Below are positions 17,469 through 28,312 of a stretch of 64,000 nt of DNA, piece after piece. A program made the translations under genes and the position numbers. The stretch spans positions 992,001 to 1,056,000 of the forward strand of contig NZ_BJFN01000001.1 of NCBI RefSeq assembly GCF_014189855.1. The letters run 5' to 3'. The notes under the pieces were generated by a model that saw only the letters and a program-made list of their open reading frames with translations, did not search any database and was not told the origin of the DNA. The stretch comes from Buttiauxella sp. A111. Its GTDB lineage: Bacteria > Pseudomonadota > Gammaproteobacteria > Enterobacterales > Enterobacteriaceae. Position 1 is the stretch's first letter, and every line of letters starts with the position of its first letter.

Positions 17469-17496
17469 ATATTACTGATTTAAGATTTTGACGCAA
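17469..17496 (-). promoter_or_regulatory. Promoter of the tRNA-Lys/Val operon
   Basis: Minus-strand TTGCGT (-35), a 16-base spacer and TAATAT (-10), followed by the GC-rich stretch GCCGCCG. Such a discriminator is typical of stable-RNA promoters under stringent control. Confidence 0.65.
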
Positions 17497-17582
17497 CAAG
17501 AATTTCGATCAAGATCACCTAATGGCTCGAGTTTCGTCCGGCTTGACCAGAAAAGCAGCGATATCTGGTCAGGCCGCACACA

Positions 17583-18380
17583 CTACATCGCATTCAGACG
17601 TTTTTGTGCCTGCTTTGCGCCATCGGTATTTGGGAACTGTTTGATCACTTGTTGATAGACAGCTTTCGCTTTGGCGGTATCGCCTTTGTCTTGCATGATC
17701 ACACCGACTTTAAACATTGCATCTGGAGCTTTAGGTGATTTTGGGTAATTTTTCACCACGGAGGCAAAATAAAACGCCGCATCATCCTTTTTACCTTTGT
17801 TGTAATTCAACTGACCGAGCCAGTAATTGGCATTTGGCTGATAGGTTGAATCCGGGTACTGCTTAATGAAACTTTGAAATGCTGCAATGGCTTCGTCCTG
17901 ACGGGACTTATCCTGCACCATGGCAATAGCCGCATTGTAGTCACTGTTAGCGTCACCACCCTGCGCAGGGGCAGCTGCTGCCGGTGCGCTAGCCGCCGCA
18001 CCAGCATCCGGTGCAGCGGTAGTTGCTGCACCTTGATCAGCGGCACCCGCTGTTTGCCCTGCCGCAGCACCACTGCCGAGACTGTCAATCTGCAATAAAA
18101 TTTGCTTCTGACGCTCAACAACTTGATTCAATTGGTATTGGCTTTCCTGAATTTGGCCACGCAGGGAATCAATATCATTTTGGTTATCAGAGAGTTGCTG
18201 CTGGAGTTGGGTTAAAAGCTGACTGTGAGCGTTAGAAATACGCTCGAGTTGAGTGACACGGTCTTCGACCGAGCCTGAGCCGACACTACTGATTGGCGCC
18301 TGAGCAGTAGCGGCCCAAGGGGCCGCTATGCCAACCAGTAACGACAGACTCAACAAGTGATGTCTGAGGTTACTGTTCAT
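17583..18380 (-). CDS. cpoB: CpoB (YbgF), periplasmic Tol-Pal coordinator
   Basis: 265 residues. A signal peptide (cleavage near residue 26-28) leads to a coiled-coil trimerisation helix (about 35-105), then an Ala/Gly/Gln-rich linker and tetratricopeptide repeats (about 145-265; AAFQSFIKQYPDSTYQPNANYWLG and similar). CpoB links PBP1B-LpoB peptidoglycan synthesis to Tol-driven outer-membrane constriction by binding TolA and PBP1B. It is the last gene of the tol-pal operon, nine bases after pal. The linker is longer and more Ala-rich than I recall for E. coli. Confidence 0.95.
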   Translation of the reverse strand: MNSNLRHHLLSLSLLVGIAAPWAATAQAPISSVGSGSVEDRVTQLERISNAHSQLLTQLQQQLSDNQNDIDSLRGQIQESQYQLNQVVERQKQILLQIDSLGSGAAAGQTAGAADQGAATTAAPDAGAAASAPAAAAPAQGGDANSDYNAAIAMVQDKSRQDEAIAAFQSFIKQYPDSTYQPNANYWLGQLNYNKGKKDDAAFYFASVVKNYPKSPKAPDAMFKVGVIMQDKGDTAKAKAVYQQVIKQFPNTDGAKQAQKRLNAM

Positions 18381-18389
18381 GCTGTTCTC

Positions 18390-18923
<534 letters not shown>

Positions 18924-18937
18924 TTAATATTTTATTA

Positions 18938-20230
18938 TCACAGATACGGCGACCAGGCAGGGAATTTAACCTGACCATCGGTTGCCGGAAGACGCGCTTT
19001 GAAACGCCCATCTGTTGAGACCAGATTCAGCACAGATCCCATCCCCTGAGAAGAGCTGTAGATTACCATCGTGCCGTTAGGTGCCAGACTTGGCGTTTCA
19101 TCCAGGAACGTTGACGACAATGTTTGTACGCCACCCGCTACCAGATCCTGTTTGGCGATATGTTGTTGCCCACCATTGGAGCTCACCATCACCATAAACT
19201 TGCCGTCGGAACTCACATCGGAATCCTGGTTCTGAGAACCTTCCCAAGAAATACGTTGTGGAGCACCGCCATTAACATTCACTTTATAAATCTGTGGTCG
19301 ACCAGCCTGATCGGAGGTGTAAGCCAGGTTCTGGCTATCCGGGAACCAGGTTGGTTCGGTGTTGTTGCTACGTCCATCAGTCACCTGACGAATTTGGCCT
19401 GAACCAATATCCATCACATACAGGTTCAAACTGCCGGTTTTCGACAATGCGAACGCCAGTTTGCTGCCGTCTGGAGAGAAGGCTGGCGCACCGTTATGAC
19501 GTGGGAAAGAAGCTACCTGACGCACTGCGCCATTCGCCAGAGTCTGGATAACCAGCGCTGAGCGACCACTTTCAAACGTGACGTAAGCCAATTTGCTACC
19601 ATCAGGAGACCAGGCTGGTGACATCAACGGCTGCGGAGAACGATGAACAACAAACTGGTTGTAGCCATCGTAATCAGAAACACGCAGTTCATACGGGAAC
19701 TGGCCGCCGTTAGTCTGCACTACGTAAGCAATACGCGTACGGAATGCGCCTTTGATACCAGACAGCTTCTCAAACACTTCATCGCTTGCGGTATGACCGG
19801 CATAACGAAGCCATTGTTTGTTCACTTTGTAGGAGTTCTGTGCCAGTACAGTACCTGGCGCTCCAGAGGTATCAACCAACTGGTACGCAACGGTATAGCT
19901 GCCATCACCGTTTGGTGTGACCTGACCGACGACAACGGCATCAATACCCAGAGCTGTCCACGCGGCCGGTTGCACTTCCTGAGCAGAGCCAGGTTGCTGC
20001 GGTAAACGTGAACGATCCAATGGATTGAATTTACCACTGTTACGTAAGTCAGCAGCAACGATGCCGCCGATATCTTCTGGTGCTGCACCTGGGCCTGCCC
20101 ATTTGAATGGCGCCACACCAATTGGACGTGCTGAATCCACCCCTTGGGTGATTTCAATACGAACTTCTGCGTGCAGTACTGCTGCCCACAGCATTAAGAA
20201 ACTTAAAGCTACTCGAAATGCCTGCTTCAT
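18938..20230 (-). CDS. tolB: TolB, periplasmic beta-propeller of the Tol-Pal system
   Basis: 430 residues, as in E. coli. A Sec signal peptide is cleaved after HA (residue 21). An N-terminal alpha/beta domain (to about 160) is followed by a six-bladed propeller whose blades repeat [39 protein letters not shown] and so on. It binds Pal and, through its N-terminal strand, TolA. Of two adjacent ATGs the second is chosen, because it gives the E. coli N terminus MKQA and proper distance from AGGGAG. Confidence 0.97.
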   Translation of the reverse strand: MKQAFRVALSFLMLWAAVLHAEVRIEITQGVDSARPIGVAPFKWAGPGAAPEDIGGIVAADLRNSGKFNPLDRSRLPQQPGSAQEVQPAAWTALGIDAVVVGQVTPNGDGSYTVAYQLVDTSGAPGTVLAQNSYKVNKQWLRYAGHTASDEVFEKLSGIKGAFRTRIAYVVQTNGGQFPYELRVSDYDGYNQFVVHRSPQPLMSPAWSPDGSKLAYVTFESGRSALVIQTLANGAVRQVASFPRHNGAPAFSPDGSKLAFALSKTGSLNLYVMDIGSGQIRQVTDGRSNNTEPTWFPDSQNLAYTSDQAGRPQIYKVNVNGGAPQRISWEGSQNQDSDVSSDGKFMVMVSSNGGQQHIAKQDLVAGGVQTLSSTFLDETPSLAPNGTMVIYSSSQGMGSVLNLVSTDGRFKARLPATDGQVKFPAWSPYL

Positions 20231-20358
20231 CATATCTCCCTTATCTGGACCCAAAGCCCACGATAATTTAGCAGAATGTTAACAAACTCAAATACACAAA
20301 ACTACCAAAACCCTGTGACACAGCCTGGTTAGTTTTCCTCACTTTCGCGAGGAAAATT

Positions 20359-21636
20359 TTACTGTGGCTTAAAGTCGATAGGCGCGTTTTTGAAAACTTC
20401 ATAAACGTCCTGGCTAGGCGGCTTCGGAATCTTCGCCAGACGCGCTGCCGCGATGGCAGCCTGACAAAGAGCCGGGTCACCGCCTTCTGATTTGATATCA
20501 AGTAACAGGCCATCAGGAGCTAGTTTTATGCGCAATGAGCAGGTCTTGCCGCTAAAGGCAGGGTCCTGGTAAAACTTGCTCTCAATTGCTGCTTTTATCT
20601 GCCCTGCGTAACCATTGATTTCAGCACCAGAAGCGCCACTATTTTTATTATTCCCTTTCCCTGCGGCAGCTGCGCTATTACCTTTCGCCCCTGCCCCAGA
20701 TTTCGGCGCATTCTTACCTGAGCTTAAATCGCCGAATAGATCGTCAACACCTGCAGCTGCTGCCTTATCGGCCGCGGCTTTATCAGCAGCAGCTTTTTTC
20801 TTAGCATCTGCAGCCGCTTTTTTATCAGCGGCAGCTTTTGCAGCGGCAGCCTTATCAGCTGCGGCTTTATCAGAAGCTGCTTTTTCTGCCGCAGCCTCTT
20901 TCGCAGCAGCAGCCTTTTCTGCGGCAGCTGCTTTTTTAGCAGCTTCAGCAGTCGCTTTCTTCTCAGCATCTTGTTGAGCTTTCTTAGCGGCTTCTTCCGC
21001 AGCTTTCTTCTCAGCTTCTTGTTGCGCTTTTTTAGCCGCAGCAAGAGCGACGGCTGCGGCTTTCTTCTCTGCATCAGCGGCCTGTTTAGCCGCCTCTTCA
21101 GTTGCTTTCTTCTGCGCATCCGCAGCAGCTTTCTTCGCGGCTTCTTCCGCAGCCTTCGCCTGGGCATCAGCTTGAGCTTTTGCGTCTGCTTTGGCTTTCG
21201 CCGCTGCGGCTTCTGCTTGTTTCTGTTGCTCTTGCGCTTCTTTAGCTGCTTCTTGCGCTTGTTTCTGCTGCTCCGCTTGTTGCTTCGCTTGTTCCTGCGC
21301 TTCGAGGCGTTCTTTCTCCAGCTGCTTCAGACGCTGTTGTTCAGCAGCCTGTTTTTCCTGAAGCTCTTCAGCCTGTTGTTGCGCTTGTTTCTCGCGCTGC
21401 TCTGCCGCACGTTTGCTACTCGCCTGCTGTTGTTGCTCGCGATTGTACTGCTGAACAACAGCACCTGGGTCGACCATGACCGCGTCAATAGCCGAACCTC
21501 CACCGCCGCCAGCACTGGCGTCGATGTGCTCGTCAAACGAACTCCAAATCAGGACTGCAATCAAGAGGATATGCAGGATCACTGAGACGATTATCGCGCG
21601 CTTGAGCTTATCGTTTTCTATGGTTGCCTTTGACAC
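20359..21636 (-). CDS. tolA: TolA, energy-transducing membrane-to-periplasm linker
   Basis: 425 residues. Domain I is one transmembrane helix (about 13-35, AIIVSVILHILLIAVLIW). Domain II (about 50-310) is a very long Ala/Lys/Glu/Gln helix of repeated KKAAAEAKKKA-like units. Domain III (about 330-425) is the compact C-terminal domain with the Cys pair in KTCSLRIKL and PALCQAAIAAA. It carries proton-motive-force energy from TolQR to TolB-Pal; in E. coli it is also the receptor for group A colicins and filamentous phage. The low-complexity coding produces long spurious frames on the other strand. Confidence 0.97.
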   Translation of the reverse strand: MSKATIENDKLKRAIIVSVILHILLIAVLIWSSFDEHIDASAGGGGGSAIDAVMVDPGAVVQQYNREQQQQASSKRAAEQREKQAQQQAEELQEKQAAEQQRLKQLEKERLEAQEQAKQQAEQQKQAQEAAKEAQEQQKQAEAAAAKAKADAKAQADAQAKAAEEAAKKAAADAQKKATEEAAKQAADAEKKAAAVALAAAKKAQQEAEKKAAEEAAKKAQQDAEKKATAEAAKKAAAAEKAAAAKEAAAEKAASDKAAADKAAAAKAAADKKAAADAKKKAAADKAAADKAAAAGVDDLFGDLSSGKNAPKSGAGAKGNSAAAAGKGNNKNSGASGAEINGYAGQIKAAIESKFYQDPAFSGKTCSLRIKLAPDGLLLDIKSEGGDPALCQAAIAAARLAKIPKPPSQDVYEVFKNAPIDFKPQ

Positions 21637-21664
21637 TATCGGTTCCCAAATATAGCGAGATGGA

Positions 21665-22096
21665 TCAGATTGGCTGCGTCATCAGACCGACGGATTTCAC
21701 CCCTGCACTATGCAGTAGGTTAAGTGCCTTAATAATTTCCTCATAAGGAACATCTTTAGCACCACCGATCAAAAAGACCGTTTTTGGATTTGCCTGCAAA
21801 CGACGCTGTGCTTCCGCAACAACCTGCTCAGACGGCAACTGGTCCATACGGTCTTTCTCAACCACCACGCTGTACTGCCCTACCCCGGACACTTCAATAA
21901 TGACCGGCGGTTCATCGTTACTGCTCACCGTTTGCGAATCTGTCGCATCCGGTAAATCAACCTCAACGCTTTGCGTAATAATAGGAGCCGTTGCCATGAA
22001 AATTAGCAACAGCACCAACAGTACGTCTAGCAGAGGAACGATGTTAATTTCGGACTTTAATTCCCGACGACCACGCCCACGTCCACGTCTGGCCAT
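21665..22096 (-). CDS. tolR: TolR, proton-channel subunit of the Tol motor
   Basis: 143 residues. A basic cytosolic tail (ARRGRGRGRRELKSEI) leads to one transmembrane helix with the proton-carrying Asp24 (VPLLDVLLVLLLIF). A periplasmic ExbD-like domain follows (about 60-143). It lies ten bases after tolQ. Confidence 0.98.
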   Translation of the reverse strand: MARRGRGRGRRELKSEINIVPLLDVLLVLLLIFMATAPIITQSVEVDLPDATDSQTVSSNDEPPVIIEVSGVGQYSVVVEKDRMDQLPSEQVVAEAQRRLQANPKTVFLIGGAKDVPYEEIIKALNLLHSAGVKSVGLMTQPI

Positions 22097-22106
22097 GAAT
22101 TACCCC

Positions 22107-23194
<1,088 letters not shown>

Positions 23195-23279
23195 TTTACA
23201 TCCCGGTAATGCAATTAAACGTTGCTACTATACGCAAGAGGATGGGGGTTGGGAATGGGTAGCACTAAACGTTAGGTAA

Positions 23280-23313
23280 ATATTTTATGGGCTTGTTAAA
23301 GCCCATAAAATAT
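23280..23313 (-). terminator. Perfect 15-bp inverted repeat after the cyd operon, probable terminator
   Basis: ATATTTTATGGGCTT and its exact complement are separated by GTTA. It lies 28 bases after the ybgE stop and 85 bases before ybgC. The stem has a GGGC core and an A/T outer part whose descending arm ends ATAAAATATTT. It can end cydABX-ybgE transcription, though the classic T-run after the stem is weak. Confidence 0.55.
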
Positions 23314-23341
23314 GTGTAAAAACTTTGAGGTTAAAGAATCA

Positions 23342-23635
23342 TCAGAAGAAAAAAATTGCCAGTCCAGCTAAGAGGACTAATTGCGCGGGCAACGGACTAA
23401 AAACGCCCTGCCACAGCACCTTACGAGGGCGGAAACCCACCCCATGTATCACACCGGCGCACACCGCCCACATCAGCAAAAAACCGTGCCAGATTGCCAG
23501 GTCACTGGTTTTCGCTGCAAAGCGAGACGGGTCCCAAAACATACACCCGGCCAGAATTAATGCCATGATCAAGGAAAGAGCCCTTAAAGGGCTCTTATCC
23601 ATTACCGCATACAGCTTTGCGATAATTCCTTCCAT
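23342..23635 (-). CDS. ybgE: YbgE, small membrane protein of the cyd operon
   Basis: 97 residues with about three hydrophobic segments (about 17-35, 48-66, 78-97), including LMWAVCAGVIHGVGFRP. It matches E. coli YbgE in length and sequence. Its role is unproven; co-transcription with cytochrome bd suggests a part in its assembly or function. Its ATG overlaps the cydX TGA by one base (TGATG), so it is coupled to cydX. A TTG one codon earlier is not needed. Confidence 0.92.
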   Translation of the reverse strand: MEGIIAKLYAVMDKSPLRALSLIMALILAGCMFWDPSRFAAKTSDLAIWHGFLLMWAVCAGVIHGVGFRPRKVLWQGVFSPLPAQLVLLAGLAIFFF

Positions 23636-23748
23636 CAAATTTCTTCTTTACCGGCTTTAGCAGCTTCTACGTGCTCAAGTGCCAGGGCGGTGATGATGCC
23701 GAAAGCACAGGCAAGAAGCGTCCCCAGAATCCATGCAAAGTACCACAT
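23635..23748 (-). CDS. cydX: CydX, small subunit of cytochrome bd-I
   Basis: 37 residues, MWYFAWILGTLLACAFGIITAL and a charged tail ending GKEEI. It is a single transmembrane helix that stabilises the haem d site of CydAB. It lies 14 bases after cydB and overlaps ybgE by one base. GGAG lies a few bases before the ATG. Confidence 0.96.
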   Translation of the reverse strand: MWYFAWILGTLLACAFGIITALALEHVEAAKAGKEEI

Positions 23749-23762
23749 AATCAGCTCCTTAC

Positions 23763-24902
23763 TTAGTACAGAGAGTGGGTGTTGCTTTCGATATGTTCTT
23801 TGGTGATTCGACCGAACATTTTCCAGTAACACCAGATGGTGTAAGCAAGAACGATCGGCACGAAGACCGCAGCAACAAAGGTCATCACGTTCAGCGTCAG
23901 CTGACTGGATGTCGCATCCCACATTGTCAGGCTAGCGTTCAACATGGTGCTTGAAGGCATCACGAACGGGAACATAGCCACACCAGCAGTCAGGATGACA
24001 CACGCCAGAGTCAGTGAAGAGAACACAAATGCCATCGCACCTTTTTCCATGCGGGACATCAGCACAGTCAACAGTGGCAGAACCACACCCAGAGCCGGGA
24101 TAAGCCACAGAATCGGCATATTGTTGAAGTTCACCATCCAGGCACCCGCCTGACGTGCAACTTCTTTAGTCAGCGGATTCGATGCAGCGTGGTGATTCAA
24201 CTCTGAAGTCACAACGTAACCATCAATGCCGTACATCACCCAAACACCGGCCAGTGCGAAGCACACCATCATTACCAGCGCTGATATTTGTGTCGCAGCT
24301 TTGGCGCGCAGGTGCAATTCACCCACAGTACGCATTTGCAGGTAAGTCGCCCCCTGAGCCAGGATCATCGAGACACTCACGATACCTGCCAACAGGCCAA
24401 ACGGATTCAGCAACTGGAAGAAGTTACCGGTGTAGTACAGACGCAGATATTCATCAACGTTGAACGGGACACCCTGCAACAGGTTACCGAAAGCAACACC
24501 AATGACTAACGGTGGAACGAAGCTACCGATGAAAATGCCCCAGTCCCACATGTTACGCCAGCGCATGTCTTCAATCTTCGAACGGTAGTCAAAGCCTACC
24601 GGACGGAAGAACAATGAAGCCAGTACCAGAATCATCGCCACATAGAAGCCGGAGAACGCAGCCGCGTAAACCATCGGCCAGGCGGCGAATAATGCGCCAC
24701 CTGCGGTGATAAGCCAGACCTGGTTACCATCCCAGTGAGGGGCGATGGAGTTAACCATAATGCGGCGTTCAACGTCTGTACGGCCAATGATGCGGGACAG
24801 CATACCTACGCCCATATCAAAGCCATCAGTGACTGCAAAACCAATCAGCAGAACGCCAATCAGCAGCCACCATATAAAACGTAATACTTCATAATCGATC
24901 AT
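23763..24902 (-). CDS. cydB: CydB, subunit II of cytochrome bd ubiquinol oxidase
   Basis: 379 residues, starting MIDYEVLRFIWWLLIGVLLIGFAVTDGFDMGVG, with eight to nine transmembrane helices. It is the pseudosymmetric partner of CydA and holds structural ubiquinone in E. coli bd-I. It lies 15 bases after cydA. Confidence 0.98.
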   Translation of the reverse strand: MIDYEVLRFIWWLLIGVLLIGFAVTDGFDMGVGMLSRIIGRTDVERRIMVNSIAPHWDGNQVWLITAGGALFAAWPMVYAAAFSGFYVAMILVLASLFFRPVGFDYRSKIEDMRWRNMWDWGIFIGSFVPPLVIGVAFGNLLQGVPFNVDEYLRLYYTGNFFQLLNPFGLLAGIVSVSMILAQGATYLQMRTVGELHLRAKAATQISALVMMVCFALAGVWVMYGIDGYVVTSELNHHAASNPLTKEVARQAGAWMVNFNNMPILWLIPALGVVLPLLTVLMSRMEKGAMAFVFSSLTLACVILTAGVAMFPFVMPSSTMLNASLTMWDATSSQLTLNVMTFVAAVFVPIVLAYTIWCYWKMFGRITKEHIESNTHSLY

Positions 24903-24917
24903 TTGACGACTCCTGTC

Positions 24918-26486
24918 TTAGCGTGCCGGCTGAGAAGCCACATTGGACTGCTCAAAGTGATAGCGACCTGTTTTCAGACTGCTCGGCCCAAGGCGAGCAA
25001 ATTTGAACATCAGGAACAGTTCCGCCACCATAAACAGCGTGTAAAGGCCGCAAATCAATACCATGGAGAAGATCAGATCGCCCACGGTCAGAGAGGAGTT
25101 AGCAACCGCAGTCGGCAATACCTCACCAACTGCCCATGGTTGACGACCGTATTCGGCAACAAACCAGCCGGATTCAATCGCAATCCACGGCAACGGGATG
25201 CCATAGAGCGCCGCACGCAGCAGCCATGTTTTCGTACCGATAGCGTTACGTGTCACAGTCCAGAACGAGGCAGCAATGATGAATAACATCAGGAAGCCAC
25301 AACCCACCATGATACGGAATGCAAAGTACAGCGGAGCAACGCGAGGGATAGAGTCTTTCGTTGCTTTCTGAATCTGCTCTTCCGTCGCGTCGGAGACGTT
25401 CGGGGTATAGCGTTTCAGCAGCAGACCGTAACCCAGGTCTTTCTTGATAGCATTAAAGTCATCGCGTACGGCCTGGTCATTAGAACCTGCGCGTAACTGT
25501 TCCAGCAGGCTATAAGCCTTCATCCCGTTACGAATACGTTCTTCGTGTTGCACCATCAGGTCTTTCAGACCGATAACTGGCGTATCCACTGAACGGGTGG
25601 CAATGATGCCCAACGCGTAAGGAATTTGAATTGCGAAGTGGTTTTCTTGCTTGTCCTGATCAGGAATACCAAACAGCGTAAAGGCTGCCGGAGCGGGTTG
25701 AGTTTCCCACTCGGCTTCAATTGCGGCCAGCTTGGTTTTCTGCACGTCACCCATCTCGTAACCGGATTCATCACCCAGCACGATGACAGACAGGATTGCT
25801 GCCATACCGAAGCTTGCAGCGATTGCGAAAGAACGCTTAGCGAATGCAACGTCGCGGCCTTTTAGCAAGTAGTAAGAGCTGACGCCAAGGATGAACATCG
25901 CACCGCACACATAGCCAGAAGCCACGGTGTGAACGAATTTAACCTGAGCAACCGGGTTCAATACCAGTTCGGAGAAGCTCACCATCTCCATACGCATGGT
26001 TTCGAAGTTGAAATCGGAAGCAATTGGGTTTTGCATCCAACCGTTCGCGACCAGAATCCACAGAGCAGAGAGGTTGGAGCCAAGCGCTACCAGCCAGGTC
26101 ACCGCCATGTGTTGAACTTTACCGAGGCGATCCCAACCAAAGAAGAATAAACCAACAAAAGTGGATTCAAGGAAGAACGCCATCAGGCCTTCGATGGCCA
26201 GAGGGGCACCAAAAATGTCACCCACGTAGTGTGAATAATAAGACCAGTTTGTACCAAACTGGAACTCCATGGTTAAACCTGTGGCCACACCCAGAGCAAA
26301 GTTGATACCAAACAACTTGCCCCAGAACTTGGTCATATCTTTATAAATTTGTTTACCTGATAAGACGTAAACCGTTTCCATAATGGCCAGCAAGAACGCC
26401 ATACCGAGCGTTAGTGGCACAAACAGGAAGTGGTACATCGCGGTCAAGGCAAACTGTAAGCGCGACAGTTCGACAATATCCAACAT
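24918..26486 (-). CDS. cydA: CydA, subunit I of cytochrome bd ubiquinol oxidase
   Basis: 522 residues, as in E. coli. Nine transmembrane helices carry haems b558, b595 and d. His19 lies in [14 protein letters not shown], Glu99/Glu107 in the helix [15 protein letters not shown], and the long Q-loop includes [11 protein letters not shown]. It oxidises ubiquinol and reduces O2 at high affinity. The start is [19 protein letters not shown]; a twenty-codon upstream extension lacks homology. A large regulatory region lies upstream. Confidence 0.98.
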   Translation of the reverse strand: MLDIVELSRLQFALTAMYHFLFVPLTLGMAFLLAIMETVYVLSGKQIYKDMTKFWGKLFGINFALGVATGLTMEFQFGTNWSYYSHYVGDIFGAPLAIEGLMAFFLESTFVGLFFFGWDRLGKVQHMAVTWLVALGSNLSALWILVANGWMQNPIASDFNFETMRMEMVSFSELVLNPVAQVKFVHTVASGYVCGAMFILGVSSYYLLKGRDVAFAKRSFAIAASFGMAAILSVIVLGDESGYEMGDVQKTKLAAIEAEWETQPAPAAFTLFGIPDQDKQENHFAIQIPYALGIIATRSVDTPVIGLKDLMVQHEERIRNGMKAYSLLEQLRAGSNDQAVRDDFNAIKKDLGYGLLLKRYTPNVSDATEEQIQKATKDSIPRVAPLYFAFRIMVGCGFLMLFIIAASFWTVTRNAIGTKTWLLRAALYGIPLPWIAIESGWFVAEYGRQPWAVGEVLPTAVANSSLTVGDLIFSMVLICGLYTLFMVAELFLMFKFARLGPSSLKTGRYHFEQSNVASQPAR

Positions 26487-27391
26487 CTTGACTCCTTGCT
26501 CTTCGCATGAAGACTTCGACCATGGCTCACCCGGAGGGTGCGCCACAACGCATGCCCTAATACAAAAACATTAGCTTCCAGACTTCATCCCTTCGTTGAC
26601 TTTATTTACATGTAACAAAGAAAGATGAAAGGTTACAAACACGTTAATAAAAACAAAAAATAATCCGCAAATATATTACCCTGCAATTTCCCTACAATAA
26701 ACAGGTAATTGCTTAGAGTTATTTACGTTTCTCGACAGTGATCAATTTATAGCGAAAATGTCGTCATCCCGCCATCTTGATCTGCAACAATTTACGCGGT
26801 TTCGCATACCATTTGCTAGTTTTAGATATTGATCTAGCGCAATTTATTCTTAGTTTGTTAATTTAGTTTCCCATCACAATGAGTAGTGAATTTGTTGTTA
26901 AAGATATGTTTTACAAAAAGCGTAATCGTTAATACAAGGATGATAACTATAAACAAAAGCTATTTATTTGAAGCGAGATTCAAAAATTAAATTCCTTCGA
27001 CTTTGTCGCTGCTGGTATTAATCACTTTGCGGTATTTATCGGGTTTATTTCTTTTCTTGCTCGTAATTAACAATTAATTTACTTTTTATTCCACACTATT
27101 CAACAATTCATTATTTTTGATAAGGTTAACAATGTTGGGTCTGGTGTGAAAAAACAGAAAGGCTACGTGAATGAACCGCTTTAAGAAAAAATTAAAACTA
27201 TCTTGAGAGCCCTGCCGCAAGACGCATCTGGGGTGCAGATGCGGATTTGCAACACATCACAATCCTCAGCTTTTTAAGGGTACTGCGTACGCATCCTGCT
27301 GAAAGCATCGTAAGCGGTCTGGTTGCCACGGCGTATCACAAGCATCCGGTTTAGATTCTTACCGCCAAATGGAATTGCAGGAACAAAAAAA
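26487..27391. other. AT-rich 0.9-kb gap between cydA and sucD, cyd regulatory region
   Basis: No credible gene is present. E. coli has the mngRAB genes between suc and cyd; none is seen here. On the minus strand toward cydA there is a candidate -10 TATAAA (26746-26751). Farther upstream are a strong FNR-like site TTGATCTGCAACAA (26777-26790), a weaker one TTGATCTAGCGCAA (26829-26842) and an ArcA-like GTTAATTTAGTTT (26857-26869). These fit the known FNR and ArcA control of cydAB, with a leader of about 250 bases. A structured segment occurs at 27217-27250. The rest shows no gene. Confidence 0.6.
27217..27250. repeat. Long stem-loop of unknown role in the suc-cyd gap
   Basis: CGCATCTG and CAGATGCG form an eight-base-pair stem with loop GGGTG. 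It is extended past a GA/GA(T) internal loop by GCAA/TTGC. No T-run follows on either strand, so it does not look like a terminator, and it does not match REP or ERIC. Confidence 0.5.
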
Positions 27392-27409
27392 GGCCGCTCA
27401 AGAGCGGCC
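27385..27409 (-). terminator. Terminator of the sdh-suc transcript
   Basis: GGCCGCTC and GAGCGGCC with a two-base centre form a GC-rich stem followed on the minus strand by seven T residues. It lies about 30 bases after the sucD stop. Confidence 0.93.
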
Positions 27410-27439
27410 AACCATGTCGAACAATATTATTAGTACTAT
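27385..27439 (-). ncRNA. sucD 3'UTR, candidate SdhX (RybD) sRNA region
   Basis: In E. coli the end of the sdhCDAB-sucABCD mRNA gives the Hfq-dependent sRNA SdhX. Here the equivalent 3'UTR is short and ends in the strong U-tailed terminator expected of such an sRNA. The call rests on position and terminator type only; sequence identity was not tested. Confidence 0.35.
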
Positions 27440-28312
27440 TTATTGAGGCAAAATCGCCTTCAGCGCTTCACCGATATCAGCCAGGCTGCGAACGGTTTTC
27501 ACACCAGCGGCTTCCAGTGCTGCGAATTTCTCATCCGCTGTACCTTTACCACCTGCAATGATTGCGCCCGCGTGACCCATACGCTTGCCTTTCGGCGCAG
27601 TCACACCTGCGATGTAACCCACAACTGGCTTGGTCACATGCTCTTTGATGTAGGCTGCAGCTTCTTCTTCTGCGCTGCCGCCGATCTCACCGATCATCAC
27701 GATAGCTTCAGTTTTCGGATCTTCCTGGAACATTTTCAGAATGTCGATGAAGTTAGAGCCAGGGATCGGATCACCACCGATGCCCACACAGGTGGACTGG
27801 CCCAGACCGATATCGGTAGTCTGTTTAACCGCTTCATACGTCAGCGTACCAGAGCGGGAAACGATACCCACTTTACCTGGCAAGTGAATATGACCTGGCA
27901 TGATGCCGATTTTGCACTCGCCTGGGGTGATAACGCCTGGGCAGTTTGGCCCAATCATGCGCACGCCAGCTTCGTCCAGTTTCACTTTCACTGTCAGCAT
28001 ATCCAGCGTCGGGATACCTTCGGTAATAGTGATAATCAGCTTAATGCCTGCATCGATAGCTTCCAGAATGGAGTCTTTGCAGAACGGTGCTGGAACGTAG
28101 ATAACAGTCGCTGTTGCGCCCGTTGCTTCTACAGCTTCACGCACGGTGTTGAACACTGGCAGACCCAAATGTTCGGTGCCGCCTTTGCCTGGCGTAACAC
28201 CGCCAACCATTTGCGTACCGTATGCAATCGCCTGCTCGGAGTGGAAAGTCCCCTGGCTGCCGGTGAAACCCTGGCAAATCACCTTGGTGTTTTTATCGAT
28301 CAAAATGGACAT
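27440..28312 (-). CDS. sucD: SucD, succinyl-CoA synthetase alpha subunit
   Basis: 290 residues. The N-terminal CoA-binding fold has [16 protein letters not shown], and the active-site phosphohistidine near residue 247 lies in [15 protein letters not shown]. With SucC it makes ATP (or GTP) from succinyl-CoA. Its ATG overlaps the sucC stop by one base (TAATG). Last gene of sucABCD. Confidence 0.98.
   Translation of the reverse strand: MSILIDKNTKVICQGFTGSQGTFHSEQAIAYGTQMVGGVTPGKGGTEHLGLPVFNTVREAVEATGATATVIYVPAPFCKDSILEAIDAGIKLIITITEGIPTLDMLTVKVKLDEAGVRMIGPNCPGVITPGECKIGIMPGHIHLPGKVGIVSRSGTLTYEAVKQTTDIGLGQSTCVGIGGDPIPGSNFIDILKMFQEDPKTEAIVMIGEIGGSAEEEAAAYIKEHVTKPVVGYIAGVTAPKGKRMGHAGAIIAGGKGTADEKFAALEAAGVKTVRSLADIGEALKAILPQ

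Noticed and set aside
20615-21585. Plus-strand frames rich in Ala/Ser or Leu/Phe
   Set aside because: They mirror the Ala/Lys/Glu repeats of tolA, where low-complexity codons leave the opposite strand open by chance.
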